This document shows, piece by piece, positions 8,490-16,489 of a stretch of 64,000 nucleotides of DNA. The notes below the pieces were generated by a model that worked only from the letters and a program-made list of their open reading frames with translations, had not been told where the DNA came from and ran no database searches. The position numbers and the translations under genes were made by a program. Position 1 is the first letter of the stretch. Each line of letters starts with the position of its first letter. Source of the DNA: Methylophaga sp. UBA2689 (lineage in GTDB: Bacteria > Pseudomonadota > Gammaproteobacteria > Nitrosococcales > Methylophagaceae); NCBI GenBank assembly GCA_002354555.1, contig DELT01000069.1, positions 1 to 64,000 of the forward strand. Reading direction: 5' to 3'.

Positions 8490-9152
8490 ATGGAAGAACT
8501 ACTTTTGAACGTATGGTGCGAAATTGTAAGTTGGAATTGGTCTGGAATTATTCAAAGCATAACTGGGCTTGGAACTCTTATTATCGCCTTTATTGCTTTA
8601 ACTTCATGGCGACGCCAACACGGCTCACAGGCAGTAACCAAGTTGATCGATCAACTTACTGACTCAATACATGAATTTATTCAATCAATCTCGCCAGCTG
8701 TGCAGATGCTATCGTTTGTTCGTATAGGCATTGAAAGCCAAGAGTTCAATCGGGATCTTAATAAAGACCTGAAGCACCCCTTAGCGGTTGCATATATCGA
8801 AAAAGAAGGCAGGGAGTCAGCTGATCGTTTAATGGAGCTTCTAAAAAATGCAGAACAGCCAGTACATCGAATTCGGTCCCTTCTGGTAAAAGGCCAGGTA
8901 CTAGGAATATCCAACTATCACGAGTGTCAAAACGCCTGCAATATGATCGTTTGCCAGTTTGATCGGCTACAAGTCGTTTTTTCTATGCTTAGTAGCCAGC
9001 ATATGAACTGGGAACATCCCAAGGTTATAGAGAATCTTGACAGTATGATGGATATAACTCCCGAGGATATTTTTCAGCATATAAATGAAAACCAAAAGAA
9101 ATATCTAGCGTTTCTAAAGGAAACCTATACTAAAGAGTACAAAAGCGTCTAA
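8490..9152 (+). CDS. Membrane-anchored hypothetical protein, integron cassette
   Basis: 220 residues. One hydrophobic segment at about residues 20-38 (IIQSITGLGTLIIAFIALT) is followed by a positively charged stretch and a helical cytoplasmic domain. No family was recognised. The start lies 6 bp after the preceding attC end, and the stop codon lies inside the next attC site, as expected for an integron cassette. Confidence 0.6.
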   Translation: MEELLLNVWCEIVSWNWSGIIQSITGLGTLIIAFIALTSWRRQHGSQAVTKLIDQLTDSIHEFIQSISPAVQMLSFVRIGIESQEFNRDLNKDLKHPLAVAYIEKEGRESADRLMELLKNAEQPVHRIRSLLVKGQVLGISNYHECQNACNMIVCQFDRLQVVFSMLSSQHMNWEHPKVIENLDSMMDITPEDIFQHINENQKKYLAFLKETYTKEYKSV

Positions 9153-9221
9153 CAAAAAGTTCAACAACGCTCGTTCCTCGCTCGGCCGCGCTAACGCGCG
9201 CCGGTTAACTTGGTGTTAAGG
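9147..9221 (+). other. attC site 2 (75 bp)
   Basis: Left box GTCTAAC at 9147-9153 fits RYYYAAC exactly. Right box GTTAAGG lies at 9215-9221. AAGTTCAACAACG and the GC-rich centre (GGCCGCG, CGCGCGCC) supply the imperfect inverted repeat. Confidence 0.75.
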
Positions 9222-9231
9222 TTTATTATCT

Positions 9232-10059
9232 ATGACTCTGAAAAGTCTATATAACTATGAGTGCGATAAACTTTTAAACGGTGTGGACCTCTTTAGGGCT
9301 CTCTTACCTCATGGTGAGCATGATTCCTCCATCCACAGTGGAGAAGAAGGCCGGTTTGTCGAGAACCTTGTAACAGAATTTTTAAGGAACTCTCTGCCAG
9401 ACGGATTGAAAGTGGCTACCGGGTTCATCGTTTGCTCTATGAATACAGATATAAGATCCGGTCAACTTGATATAATTGTCTATGATGATCAAAAGTACTC
9501 AGCCATCATGAAATATGGGGATGCTGTGGTTGTTCACGATAAGTCCGTAATTGCTGCAATATCAATAAAGAAGAAACTGTCGCGTCAAGAATTTACCTCT
9601 GAGATTGAGTCGCTTTCAAAGGTTGGTGCTATGTGCGGAAAGAACCGGCAGCCTAAACCTTACCTAGCGCTTTTTGCCTTAGATATTAGGGGGCTTTCAA
9701 GTTTTGAAGATACGGTAAATGACGCTATATTAAGGCTTCGCGAAGCGTATCCGGATAGGCGTCAAGGATGGTCGGAAAATGAGATGATCAATGATGTCAT
9801 TGTTCTCAATAAATTCATACTTAAAAAGCAAGATACCAAAGAAGAAAAGCCGAAAGTGTTCAAGGCCAAGTATATTATGTGTGGAGGAAATAACGAGCAC
9901 AGGAATATTTATGTACAGCACCTTGTCCATGGAATAGGCAAGGTTCTAAATGAGAGGAACCATTGTTCGGATAGTGTTCTGACAAAATTCCCTTCTATCG
10001 ATTTTAGGAAAGCGACAGAGATTGAGCTTTGTACACGTGATAGGCCCTACAGACCTTGA
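9232..10059 (+). CDS. DUF6602-like PD-(D/E)xK-fold protein, integron cassette
   Basis: 275 residues. The pattern E44 (RFVENLV), Q78-x-D80 (SGQLDIIVYDD) and then SVIAAISIKKKL resembles the nuclease-like core of DUF6602 proteins, where the last strand usually reads E-[VI]-K. Here the glutamate position is serine (ISIKK), so catalysis may be lost or altered. Related proteins occur in defence-rich contexts. The gene sits alone between two attC sites, with the start 11 bp after the upstream site. Confidence 0.55.
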   Translation: MTLKSLYNYECDKLLNGVDLFRALLPHGEHDSSIHSGEEGRFVENLVTEFLRNSLPDGLKVATGFIVCSMNTDIRSGQLDIIVYDDQKYSAIMKYGDAVVVHDKSVIAAISIKKKLSRQEFTSEIESLSKVGAMCGKNRQPKPYLALFALDIRGLSSFEDTVNDAILRLREAYPDRRQGWSENEMINDVIVLNKFILKKQDTKEEKPKVFKAKYIMCGGNNEHRNIYVQHLVHGIGKVLNERNHCSDSVLTKFPSIDFRKATEIELCTRDRPYRP

Positions 10060-10128
10060 TAAGTTCGTCAATGGGACCGTTTTGTTCCGCTTCGATCCAC
10101 AAATCGACCCGTTACGCTGGCGTTAGAC
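10055..10128 (+). other. attC site 3 (74 bp, degenerate left box)
   Basis: The right end GGCGTTAGAC is a good R' box. The left end reads TTGATAAGTTCGTC where TAACAAGTTCGTC would be expected, so the R'' box has decayed. The overall length and internal inverted repeat match the other sites. Confidence 0.6.
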
Positions 10129-10151
10129 ACTACTACTCAGATGGAGCGTAA

Positions 10152-11123
10152 ATGAATCCAATAATTATCGATGCAGCAACAATATATGATCCAGCTAGAC
10201 TTATAGCAGTGTTAGCATCGGTTGATATTCGGCATTCTGAGGTTTGGGTTTCGCAGCGATATGATCATTTTAAGGAGAAAGATTTTTTAACTGGATGGGG
10301 AACAGACGATCGAATTGGCCTTCTTCCGGCCCGTGACGGCAGTTACAAAGCCAAGCCCTTAGATATACCTTCACCTGATGAGAAGTTAAACCCCACTCAT
10401 TGTGATACTGGTCCAAAGATCTTGCGGTGGGCATTGGATAAAGGAATGGCAGTTCCGAAAGACCTTTTCAAATTCGAGGAACTAGCCATCGAATTAGAAA
10501 AAGAAAACCGTATTGATCACCTATCAGAAGCCATAATGTTGGGGGCTCCGACTGCGTATGACATGAGAGCTGGTGAAGAGTGGACCAAAGAATATTTAAA
10601 GAAAACAGGTCAAGAAAGTCTGGGGCCTGAATTCGCTTGGCGATTAGAGCCGTATGGTATCGGTCATGGTCTTGGATTAATGCTGGCTGCAGCCAGTGAG
10701 TATTCAGTACAGCCATTTTTTAGCCACCCATTTTTTCGAGATGGCAGTTCTACACACAACTACACATATTATAAGCGTGACCAACGAATTGGTGCGTCTT
10801 CAGATGCATATATTAGTCGAGATACGCAAGATGTTGAGATAGGTGGTTCGTTAATTGAGGCTCAGAACCTTTTGAGGAGCCCTGAGGCTATATCGCTCTC
10901 TGAGGTAGCGTTCTATCTGAAACAAAAAGAACGCATTGATTCTATAACTGGGATTATTACTGCCTCAAAAAATATTGAAAGCCGTGGGAAAGATATCGGT
11001 ATTATTACTAGCAAATATGCAGGCACCATAGTCGCTGACACAATGCTATTTGGTGGTCTTCCGCTAACAACTTCTGCGGTTTCCTTATATGACATTGGAG
11101 TAAGGTTTTTTAAATCAAAATGA
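10152..11123 (+). CDS. Hypothetical protein, integron cassette
   Basis: 323 residues, soluble, with no recognised domain. Visible features are a DAATIYDPARLIAVL start, a HGLGLMLAAASEYS helix and a serine- and glycine-rich C-terminal third. It is preceded by TGGAGCG and flanked by attC sites. Confidence 0.55.
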   Translation: MNPIIIDAATIYDPARLIAVLASVDIRHSEVWVSQRYDHFKEKDFLTGWGTDDRIGLLPARDGSYKAKPLDIPSPDEKLNPTHCDTGPKILRWALDKGMAVPKDLFKFEELAIELEKENRIDHLSEAIMLGAPTAYDMRAGEEWTKEYLKKTGQESLGPEFAWRLEPYGIGHGLGLMLAAASEYSVQPFFSHPFFRDGSSTHNYTYYKRDQRIGASSDAYISRDTQDVEIGGSLIEAQNLLRSPEAISLSEVAFYLKQKERIDSITGIITASKNIESRGKDIGIITSKYAGTIVADTMLFGGLPLTTSAVSLYDIGVRFFKSK

Positions 11124-11139
11124 ATGTGACCGCTACCTT

Positions 11140-11254
11140 TCCTAACAAGTGTATGCACACGACAAAAAACTGCGTCGCTCTGTTTGTATATGGGCTTCGC
11201 CCATTTTACACAAACTACACGCCACAGTTTTTGCGTGTGATACAAGGGTTATAA
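11140..11254 (+). other. attC site 4 (115 bp)
   Basis: Left box CCTAAC followed by AAGTGTATGCACACGAC. Right part CGTGTGATACAAGGGTTATAA. The arms pair over most of their length, with inner hairpin GGGCTTCGCCC. The right box GTTATAA departs from GTTRRRY. Confidence 0.65.
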
Positions 11255-11271
11255 ATGTCAAACTCTGATCT

Positions 11272-12210
11272 ATGAGTAATGGCAAACACTTCGCGGCAAT
11301 TAATGATATTGCTCACGACCTTGGGGTTCTGGAAAGGGACTTATTGGAGTGGGCGAGTCGCGAGCGATTAGCTATCAGTAGGGATTCTCGGGGTCGCTTG
11401 GCAATCGAGACGAAGTACAGACATAAGTTCGCGCAGAGCCAAGAGTATGAACAGTGCATAAAACGTTCAATCAACGCTGATAGGCACGGTTGGGAAGAAA
11501 GCCGCGATTTAAAACAATCCTTTAAAGAAAAAAGATTGGAAATTCTGGCTATCTATGATGAGTACATCGATAAGCTTCGGGATTTGCATTTGTCCATACG
11601 GGCTGAGGTCAATCGGCATCAAGAGGAGTCCGCGGTACGAGCTGCTTATCTCCTTTTATCTAAAGCAATCAGCTGCCTTCAAATGGGATGCGTCAACATT
11701 CGGCAAGGTTATTGGGCAGCTGGCTCAGTCATCAGGGAAGTTGATGAGGCGATTGATTTGGCAATGTATTTTGTAGTCACGTCAGACTCGGATGCTGGGA
11801 AAAAGGCCTTGCTGAAGTGGTTTCGTGAAAATTTTTCCCCGACGCATTCCGAATGCCGAGAAGCGCTATCAAAGCATATGTCTTTTGTTATCGGTGAGGA
11901 AGATTACGAACAATATCGCCTTCTAATGAATGAACTTTACAAGAAAAAATCTAAATGGGTTCACCCAACCTTTGGTGCTATTAGAGAGGTGACCCAGTTT
12001 TATGTATCTGAAAGAATGGAGATCCATGAGTGCTGTTTAGGAATCACCGAACACGAGAAGAAGTTACTAGAATTAACTGATTTCTATAAATCTAGCATTT
12101 GGAGTACTTTCCAAGCTTTTTTCTTATGTTTCCATAGTGCACTGCCACTGAATCAAGCCACGTCTAACAAGTTGTTAAAAATAGATAAGGCGTTTCAAAG
12201 TTGGGAGTGA
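11272..12210 (+). CDS. Hypothetical helical protein, integron cassette
   Basis: 312 residues. The N-terminal 30 residues (IAHDLGVLERDLLEWASRE) could be a small helix-turn-helix. The middle is a long charged helical region (70-110). A C-terminal region with NELYKKKSKWVHPTFGAIR resembles the HxP-type end of DUF5677-like or HEPN-like helical proteins; this is a weak similarity. It is flanked by attC sites 4 and 5. Confidence 0.5.
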   Translation: MSNGKHFAAINDIAHDLGVLERDLLEWASRERLAISRDSRGRLAIETKYRHKFAQSQEYEQCIKRSINADRHGWEESRDLKQSFKEKRLEILAIYDEYIDKLRDLHLSIRAEVNRHQEESAVRAAYLLLSKAISCLQMGCVNIRQGYWAAGSVIREVDEAIDLAMYFVVTSDSDAGKKALLKWFRENFSPTHSECREALSKHMSFVIGEEDYEQYRLLMNELYKKKSKWVHPTFGAIREVTQFYVSERMEIHECCLGITEHEKKLLELTDFYKSSIWSTFQAFFLCFHSALPLNQATSNKLLKIDKAFQSWE

Positions 12211-12211
12211 T

Positions 12212-12283
12212 TTATAACAAGGTGGTAAACGGGACGCCAAGGGCGCTTCGCTCCGTAGCCGCCCGTTACCACTGGCGTTAGAG
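12212..12283 (+). other. attC site 5 (72 bp)
   Basis: Left box TTATAAC with AAGGTGGTAAACGGGACG. Right part CGCCCGTTACCACTGGCGTTAGAG. The arms GGTGGTAACGGG/CCCGTTACCAC pair with the usual extra bases. This is the cleanest attC of the array. Confidence 0.8.
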
Positions 12284-12301
12284 GAATAGAGAAGATTTCC
12301 C

Positions 12302-12979
12302 ATGTTTGAAGAGTATTCAACTTTTGTAAAAGAAGTGAGGAAGTCAAATAGATATGTTTGGTCTGATTCTACCACTGTATTCCTAGAAAAATTATCCGAA
12401 TGTTTTCACGAAAGAGAATACCGTGTGCCGCGCGGCTCCAAGCTTTTTCGATCGCAGATTGGGTATGCAGAAGTAAACCTCGAAGGTGAAAATGCGTTAT
12501 CCGCTCTACCAGCCAAGCGGATGAAACCTACGCCTGAATTTGCTAAAGAGGGAAGATCGAATCCGAAGGGAATCCCTTATTTATACTTGTCGAATGATAA
12601 GCAGACTAGCATGTCTGAACTCAGGCCTGCAGTGGGTGAGTATATTTCGTGTGGTGTCTTTGAGGCGGCTAAAGATCTTACGTTAATTGATTGCCATACT
12701 ACTGATCCCACCATTAACGAAGTCGGCTTAATTTTCAGCCCACCGGATACTCCAAAGAAATCGATCGATGCTACATGGTTTCTAATCAACAAAGAATTTT
12801 CGAAGCCAGTAAAGAATAGTGAGTCTGACACGAACTATGTTGCAACACAGATAGTTGCAGAATTGATTAAATCTAAAGGCTATGATGGTTTGCTTTGTAA
12901 AAGTCATTTGGGGCCCGGATTCAATATTGTACTATTTGAACTGGACTCGGCACATATTAGAGATTGTCACATACTATAA
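12302..12979 (+). CDS. RES-domain protein, integron cassette
   Basis: 225 residues. The RES fold is seen in LFRSQ (R50), GRSNPKGIPYLYLS (R85, Y95), MSELRP (E106) and the C-terminal TQIVAELIKSKGYDGLLCKS. RES proteins are NAD+-degrading enzymes that share a fold with ADP-ribosyltransferases and usually act as toxins paired with an Xre antitoxin. No Xre partner is encoded nearby; each side is an attC site. It may be a stand-alone defence effector or an enzyme not toxic to the host. Confidence 0.75.
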   Translation: MFEEYSTFVKEVRKSNRYVWSDSTTVFLEKLSECFHEREYRVPRGSKLFRSQIGYAEVNLEGENALSALPAKRMKPTPEFAKEGRSNPKGIPYLYLSNDKQTSMSELRPAVGEYISCGVFEAAKDLTLIDCHTTDPTINEVGLIFSPPDTPKKSIDATWFLINKEFSKPVKNSESDTNYVATQIVAELIKSKGYDGLLCKSHLGPGFNIVLFELDSAHIRDCHIL

Positions 12980-13045
12980 ACTAAAACGGTAAGGTATGAG
13001 TTTGAAGAAACGGATAATCCATACTATGTCAGAGCGCCAAAAGAC

Positions 13046-13159
13046 CTCTAACAAACCGTTCAACAACGAAGCCCACACCTTGCTTTGTTTCGCGTGTGGC
13101 TATCGCCATCATACGCTACACTACACAAGGTGTGGGCTCGTGTTAACGGAGCGTTATGT
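13046..13159 (+). other. attC site 6 (114 bp)
   Basis: Left box CTCTAAC with AAACCGTTCAACAACG. Right end GGAGCGTTATGT. The long arms AGCCCACACCTTG and CAAGGTGTGGGCT pair perfectly, giving a very stable attC hairpin. Confidence 0.75.
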
Positions 13160-13917
13160 TTAAAGGAGATGAATTGAACATTTCATGGGACAAGGTGGAA
13201 AAGGTATTTCGACTATTTTTTCCAGAATTTTCTAATAAGGTTACATGGACAGTAGTTGTTGCTGGTTTAGCATTAACATCTTCCTCAATAATAGAAAAGA
13301 TCATACAAACTGTATTTAAGGTTACTTACAACATAGATATATTTGGTGGTAATGATGCAATTATTGGTGTAGGACTAGTCGCTCTTGGCATGATTCATAA
13401 CATTGTGCTTCAAAGAGAGAAAACTAAAATAGAGATATCGGCGAATCTCCCCGTAGATAATTCAGCCCAGCGTGAACATGACATTCAAATTTTCAATCGC
13501 TTGAATGAAACAATGAATGAAGAAAGCCTAGAAGGCACACTTAATTGCCTTGAAGTTAATCATGCATATTTCTATAGCAAATACTCTCCCATTGGGAATT
13601 TCATATATGCCATAGATAAATCCGATAATGCGTTTGCTGATGAATGTTTGAATGATGAAATGGGAAAACTAAGAGCGAATCTTCACAGACTTAATTCTTT
13701 CTTAATCAACAATTGCCAGCAGATGCGTCATGGCACAAACGATGACTATCTCTGCCTGCATCCGTACTGGAATTGTGACCGTGATGGCACATTCGGGAAT
13801 AGAGAAGATGACATTAAATACGATATAGCTATGAAGGAAATGTACGAAGTCATTAATGATGTCAGAGCAGGTTATTCTTCGTACAGGAAAAGTATAAAGT
13901 CTAAACTGGCTGTTTAA
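13156..13917 (+). CDS. Two-TM membrane protein with C-terminal soluble domain, integron cassette
   Basis: 253 residues. Hydrophobic segments lie at about residues 31-45 (VVVAGLALTSSSIIE) and 68-84 (IIGVGLVALGMIHNIVL). A 160-residue soluble domain follows with NCLEVNHAYFYS and CLHPYWNCDRDG. The start ATG is within the R' box of the upstream attC; the frame fits no better start. The gene lies upstream of the cyclase-like cassette but is separated from it by an attC site. No family was recognised. Confidence 0.55.
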   Translation: MFKGDELNISWDKVEKVFRLFFPEFSNKVTWTVVVAGLALTSSSIIEKIIQTVFKVTYNIDIFGGNDAIIGVGLVALGMIHNIVLQREKTKIEISANLPVDNSAQREHDIQIFNRLNETMNEESLEGTLNCLEVNHAYFYSKYSPIGNFIYAIDKSDNAFADECLNDEMGKLRANLHRLNSFLINNCQQMRHGTNDDYLCLHPYWNCDRDGTFGNREDDIKYDIAMKEMYEVINDVRAGYSSYRKSIKSKLAV

Positions 13918-13927
13918 ATGAAGATAA

Positions 13928-13987
13928 ACATAACAAATCAAAGCACTCGGACGCAGCAAAGCTTCGCCGGTATTTGAGGCGTTATGC
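13928..13987 (+). other. attC site 7 (60 bp)
   Basis: Left box ACATAAC, right end AGGCGTTATGC. Short internal arms are present (GCAAAGCTTCGCC). Confidence 0.65.
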
Positions 13988-14002
13988 AAATAGACAACGA
14001 CC

Positions 14003-14914
14003 ATGAATAATCCATATTTAAGTAACCCGCCAAAACTCATCTCATCTTTTGTTTGTCATGTAGACATACTGGGCTATTCACAACTAAGCAAAGAGGCAAT
14101 ATCTTCGGGGAATGGAAACGACTTCCTTAACAAAATACGCATTGCGCTGACTAAGGCTTATGACCGTGTCCGAGAAAGTTCGAAAGGTTGGAAGAATAGT
14201 AATCGTTTTTCGATTAAGGTATTTACTGACAACATTGTCGTAGGTTATCCAGTAAGAAACTTCCAGAGCAGCTTAGGAGAAGGAGAGCTTGGCCACATAT
14301 TTAGCGTATTCTCTGAGTTTCAAGTCGCATTGGCTATGGAGGGATTTCTAGTAAGAGGAGGAATTGCTTTTGGTAGCCATTACATGGATGACGATATAGT
14401 TTTCGGAGACGGTCTATTGGAGGCGTTAAAACTAGATATTTCTGGAGGAGCGCCAAAGGTATCTCTTGCACCATCAGTAGTTAAAATACTTCAGCGTCAC
14501 TTGGGGTTTTACAGTGAACCAGAGCACTCACCACAAAGTCATGATCTCCTCGAAGATTCTGACGGGTCAATATTTATTAACTACCTGGAGAACGCATTCA
14601 TTGCCTTTCCTGACGCTGGTATTTTTTTTGAGGTATTTGAAAAACACCGAAACACAATTATTGATGGATTGAAAAAATATAGTGGCCTGCCAGATGTAAG
14701 GGCCAAGTATGAATGGGCGGCGAGATACCATAATTTTGTATGTGAAGATTTCCAGAATAAGAATCCCGTACCAACTAGCCCTGATGCAGATGAAATCTAT
14801 GCAGCTGCTGCCATCGAAGCAAGGCGGCTTAGCGATTATATAATAGATATCGAGTCATTAGCACCTGCACCAGGAAGGTTAAAGTTATCAACAATTCGAC
14901 CGGTGCAAAGTTGA
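14003..14914 (+). CDS. Class III nucleotide cyclase-like protein, integron cassette
   Basis: 303 residues. HVDILGYSQLS (D21) resembles the FADIVGFT strand of class III adenylate/guanylate cyclases. IKVFTDNIVVGYP (D76) resembles the second metal-binding strand. LVRGGIAFG followed by DDIVFGDGLLEALKLD matches the RIGIHTG and yG-x-x-VN-x-AARLE region. Both metal-binding Asp positions are retained. The substrate-specifying residues cannot be assigned by eye. Such stand-alone cyclase-fold proteins can act in nucleotide signalling, including anti-phage signalling. It sits alone between attC sites 7 and 8. Confidence 0.6.
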   Translation: MNNPYLSNPPKLISSFVCHVDILGYSQLSKEAISSGNGNDFLNKIRIALTKAYDRVRESSKGWKNSNRFSIKVFTDNIVVGYPVRNFQSSLGEGELGHIFSVFSEFQVALAMEGFLVRGGIAFGSHYMDDDIVFGDGLLEALKLDISGGAPKVSLAPSVVKILQRHLGFYSEPEHSPQSHDLLEDSDGSIFINYLENAFIAFPDAGIFFEVFEKHRNTIIDGLKKYSGLPDVRAKYEWAARYHNFVCEDFQNKNPVPTSPDADEIYAAAAIEARRLSDYIIDIESLAPAPGRLKLSTIRPVQS

Positions 14915-14917
14915 AAT

Positions 14918-14989
14918 GCATAACAAGGCACTGCTACGGAAAATTTACTCGCTGGCGCTCCTGAATTTTCGTAGAGCGCGGCGTTAACA
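14918..14989 (+). other. attC site 8 (72 bp)
   Basis: Left box GCATAAC with AAGGCACTGC. Right end GCGCGGCGTTAACA. The inner arms ACGGAAAATTTA and GAATTTTCGT pair around CTCGCTGGCGC. Confidence 0.75.
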
Positions 14990-15004
14990 GTCTAGGGAGT
15001 GCTG

Positions 15005-15730
15005 ATGGCTGTCGAGAAATTCGAGTTTCCTTCAAGAGGTTTCCATATAGTGGCCATAAAAGTTGGGGAGGCTGATTATTTTCTCGGCATGCTAAAGGAA
15101 GTACAGGGGCACTATGATGTGTTCTCATACGTCTTAAGCGGCTTCGCATCAGCTGCACGTAGTATCACTTTTGCACTGCAAGCTGTAATGACTAAATATC
15201 CAGGTTTTGACGACTGGTATATAGATCACCAAAAGATTCTGAAAACCAATGGTCTAGCGAAATATTTTGTGAACCTTCGAAACTACATGCAGAAAGTTGG
15301 CGAGATACCGGTAGGGCATACAGGCACAATGAGAAATGGCCAGGTCAAGCATCTATCCTACTTCGTAGATATTGATGATCTTAAAGATGCTCCTGCAGGT
15401 GAAGTGACCAAACTGGCTGAAGAGTATTTCGTAGCGGTTTTAAAAGTTGTTGAAGCCTGCTACCGAGATTTCTGGATGTATGCCGATCCTCGGGCAATTT
15501 TTACTGAAGAGGGTTTAGAATTGCTTGGTTGGGTGATCGAGGATATTGAGGAAGCTGCCGGTCTTCCTAGAGGGTACACAGACATACCATATGATGGAGA
15601 AGATAAAAATCATCAGCGTTTACGTCTGTTGGCAAGAGAGTTTCAGGGTGATGAGATGATGGAGCAATACTTCAAAAAGTACGGTTTGGAAACAACTGTT
15701 AACAAAGCATTGCAGCGAACAAGCCGCTGA
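15005..15730 (+). CDS. Hypothetical protein whose 3' end lies inside an attC site
   Basis: 241 residues from ATG 15005, chosen because AGGGAG lies five bases upstream; a GTG at 14999 is the alternative. It is a soluble helical protein with no recognised family. Motifs seen are YVLSGFASAARSITFALQ and a GHTGTMRNGQVKHL stretch. The last dozen codons (VNKALQRTSR) are read through the left arm of attC 9, so the coding frame and recombination site overlap. Confidence 0.6.
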   Translation: MAVEKFEFPSRGFHIVAIKVGEADYFLGMLKEVQGHYDVFSYVLSGFASAARSITFALQAVMTKYPGFDDWYIDHQKILKTNGLAKYFVNLRNYMQKVGEIPVGHTGTMRNGQVKHLSYFVDIDDLKDAPAGEVTKLAEEYFVAVLKVVEACYRDFWMYADPRAIFTEEGLELLGWVIEDIEEAAGLPRGYTDIPYDGEDKNHQRLRLLAREFQGDEMMEQYFKKYGLETTVNKALQRTSR

Positions 15731-15744
15731 ATGCGGCGTTAAGG
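15697..15744 (+). other. attC site 9 (48 bp), right end of the cassette array
   Basis: Left box TGTTAAC with AAAGCATTGCAGCG. Right part CGCTGAATGCGGCGTTAAGG. It is the shortest site of the array, and GCATTGCAGCG and CGCTGAATGC pair. Confidence 0.7.
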
Positions 15745-15791
15745 GCTTATATAGCATTCAGCAAATAAATATATAGCCGAGGAAATGCAAC

Positions 15792-15950
15792 ATGGAGACA
15801 ATACTTAAAGTAGCAGCAAGACAAATTATTGATGAAATCAATCAGCAAAATCTTCATGTCGATGAAAGCATCAATACTTACTTAGATAACATTAAAGAAA
15901 ATCTAAATTGTGTATCAAGCCTTGCTGCTGAATGCAGTGCTGAAATGTAA
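15792..15950 (+). CDS. Small 52-residue hypothetical protein
   Basis: ATG at 15792 after GAGGAAATGCAAC. The 52 residues begin METILKVAARQIIDEINQ, are mostly helical and end in TAA. It lies 48 bp after the last attC and could be the remnant of a tenth cassette, but no further attC follows. No family was recognised. Confidence 0.4.
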   Translation: METILKVAARQIIDEINQQNLHVDESINTYLDNIKENLNCVSSLAAECSAEM

Positions 15951-16001
15951 CCTGAAGATGCCAAAAAATACTCGCATAAATTATTGACACAAATCAAAGG
16001 A

Positions 16002-16210
16002 TCAGCCAACTTGATTTATTCTTTGTCACTCTGCGAACAAATCAGAAGGTAAGCTTTTTTAGTCTCTATCCGAATCAGTGTTGCCAAGGACAAACAATTT
16101 ATCTTAAGCAAGAACTCGGAGACGTTTAGTCCATTGCCTGTACTGTAATTTCGAACGAATGTTGCCGCTTTGAAGTATCAAAGATATCTGAGATGCTCAT
16201 TAACTGCGGA
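16002..16210. repeat. Diverged direct repeat, left copy
   Basis: Sequence from CAGCCAACTTGATTTATTCT through the ATCAAAGATATCTGAGA region is repeated at 17620-17826 with many substitutions and small indels (about three quarters identical by eye). The two copies flank the ene-reductase gene. Confidence 0.7.
16126..16206 (-). pseudogene. C-terminal fragment of a luciferase-like monooxygenase gene
   Basis: The minus strand reads SISDIFDTSKRQHSFEITVQ and then AMD before a stop. This closely follows the C-terminus of the intact gene at 17745-18725 (VSDIFDTTKRQRSIEITAQ, AMA, stop). The rest of the gene is missing here, so it is a leftover of a duplication or rearrangement. Confidence 0.7.
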
Positions 16211-16489
16211 AGATCTTCTCAACAAGCAAGAGCGTATAAGCTTTGAGGCTCAGGGTGTAAAAAGTACACATCATGTCTGAACTTTATTAGTAATCAATAT
16301 TTAATCTGGTTAATTTATTTCACAGTTTTGGCTTAACGAAATACCTGAAAAATCTAAAGAAAAAGCTAAGTTTGATATGCAATAAGGAAAGGCATCACAC
16401 CTACAAAGACATCACCTTAAACCTCTGGCAGATGTATTGCATGGTTGTCTGATTTAGATTAGTAAATTAATGTTTAAGGAGCAAAACTG

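Larger units (their letters stand above)
15951..16489. other. Intergenic region left of the ene-reductase gene
   Basis: 539 bp with no intact gene. It contains the left copy of a diverged direct repeat (16002-16210) with a pseudogene fragment. AT-rich sequence with no recognised elements follows, up to a good ribosome site (AAGGAG) at about 16478. Confidence 0.6.
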
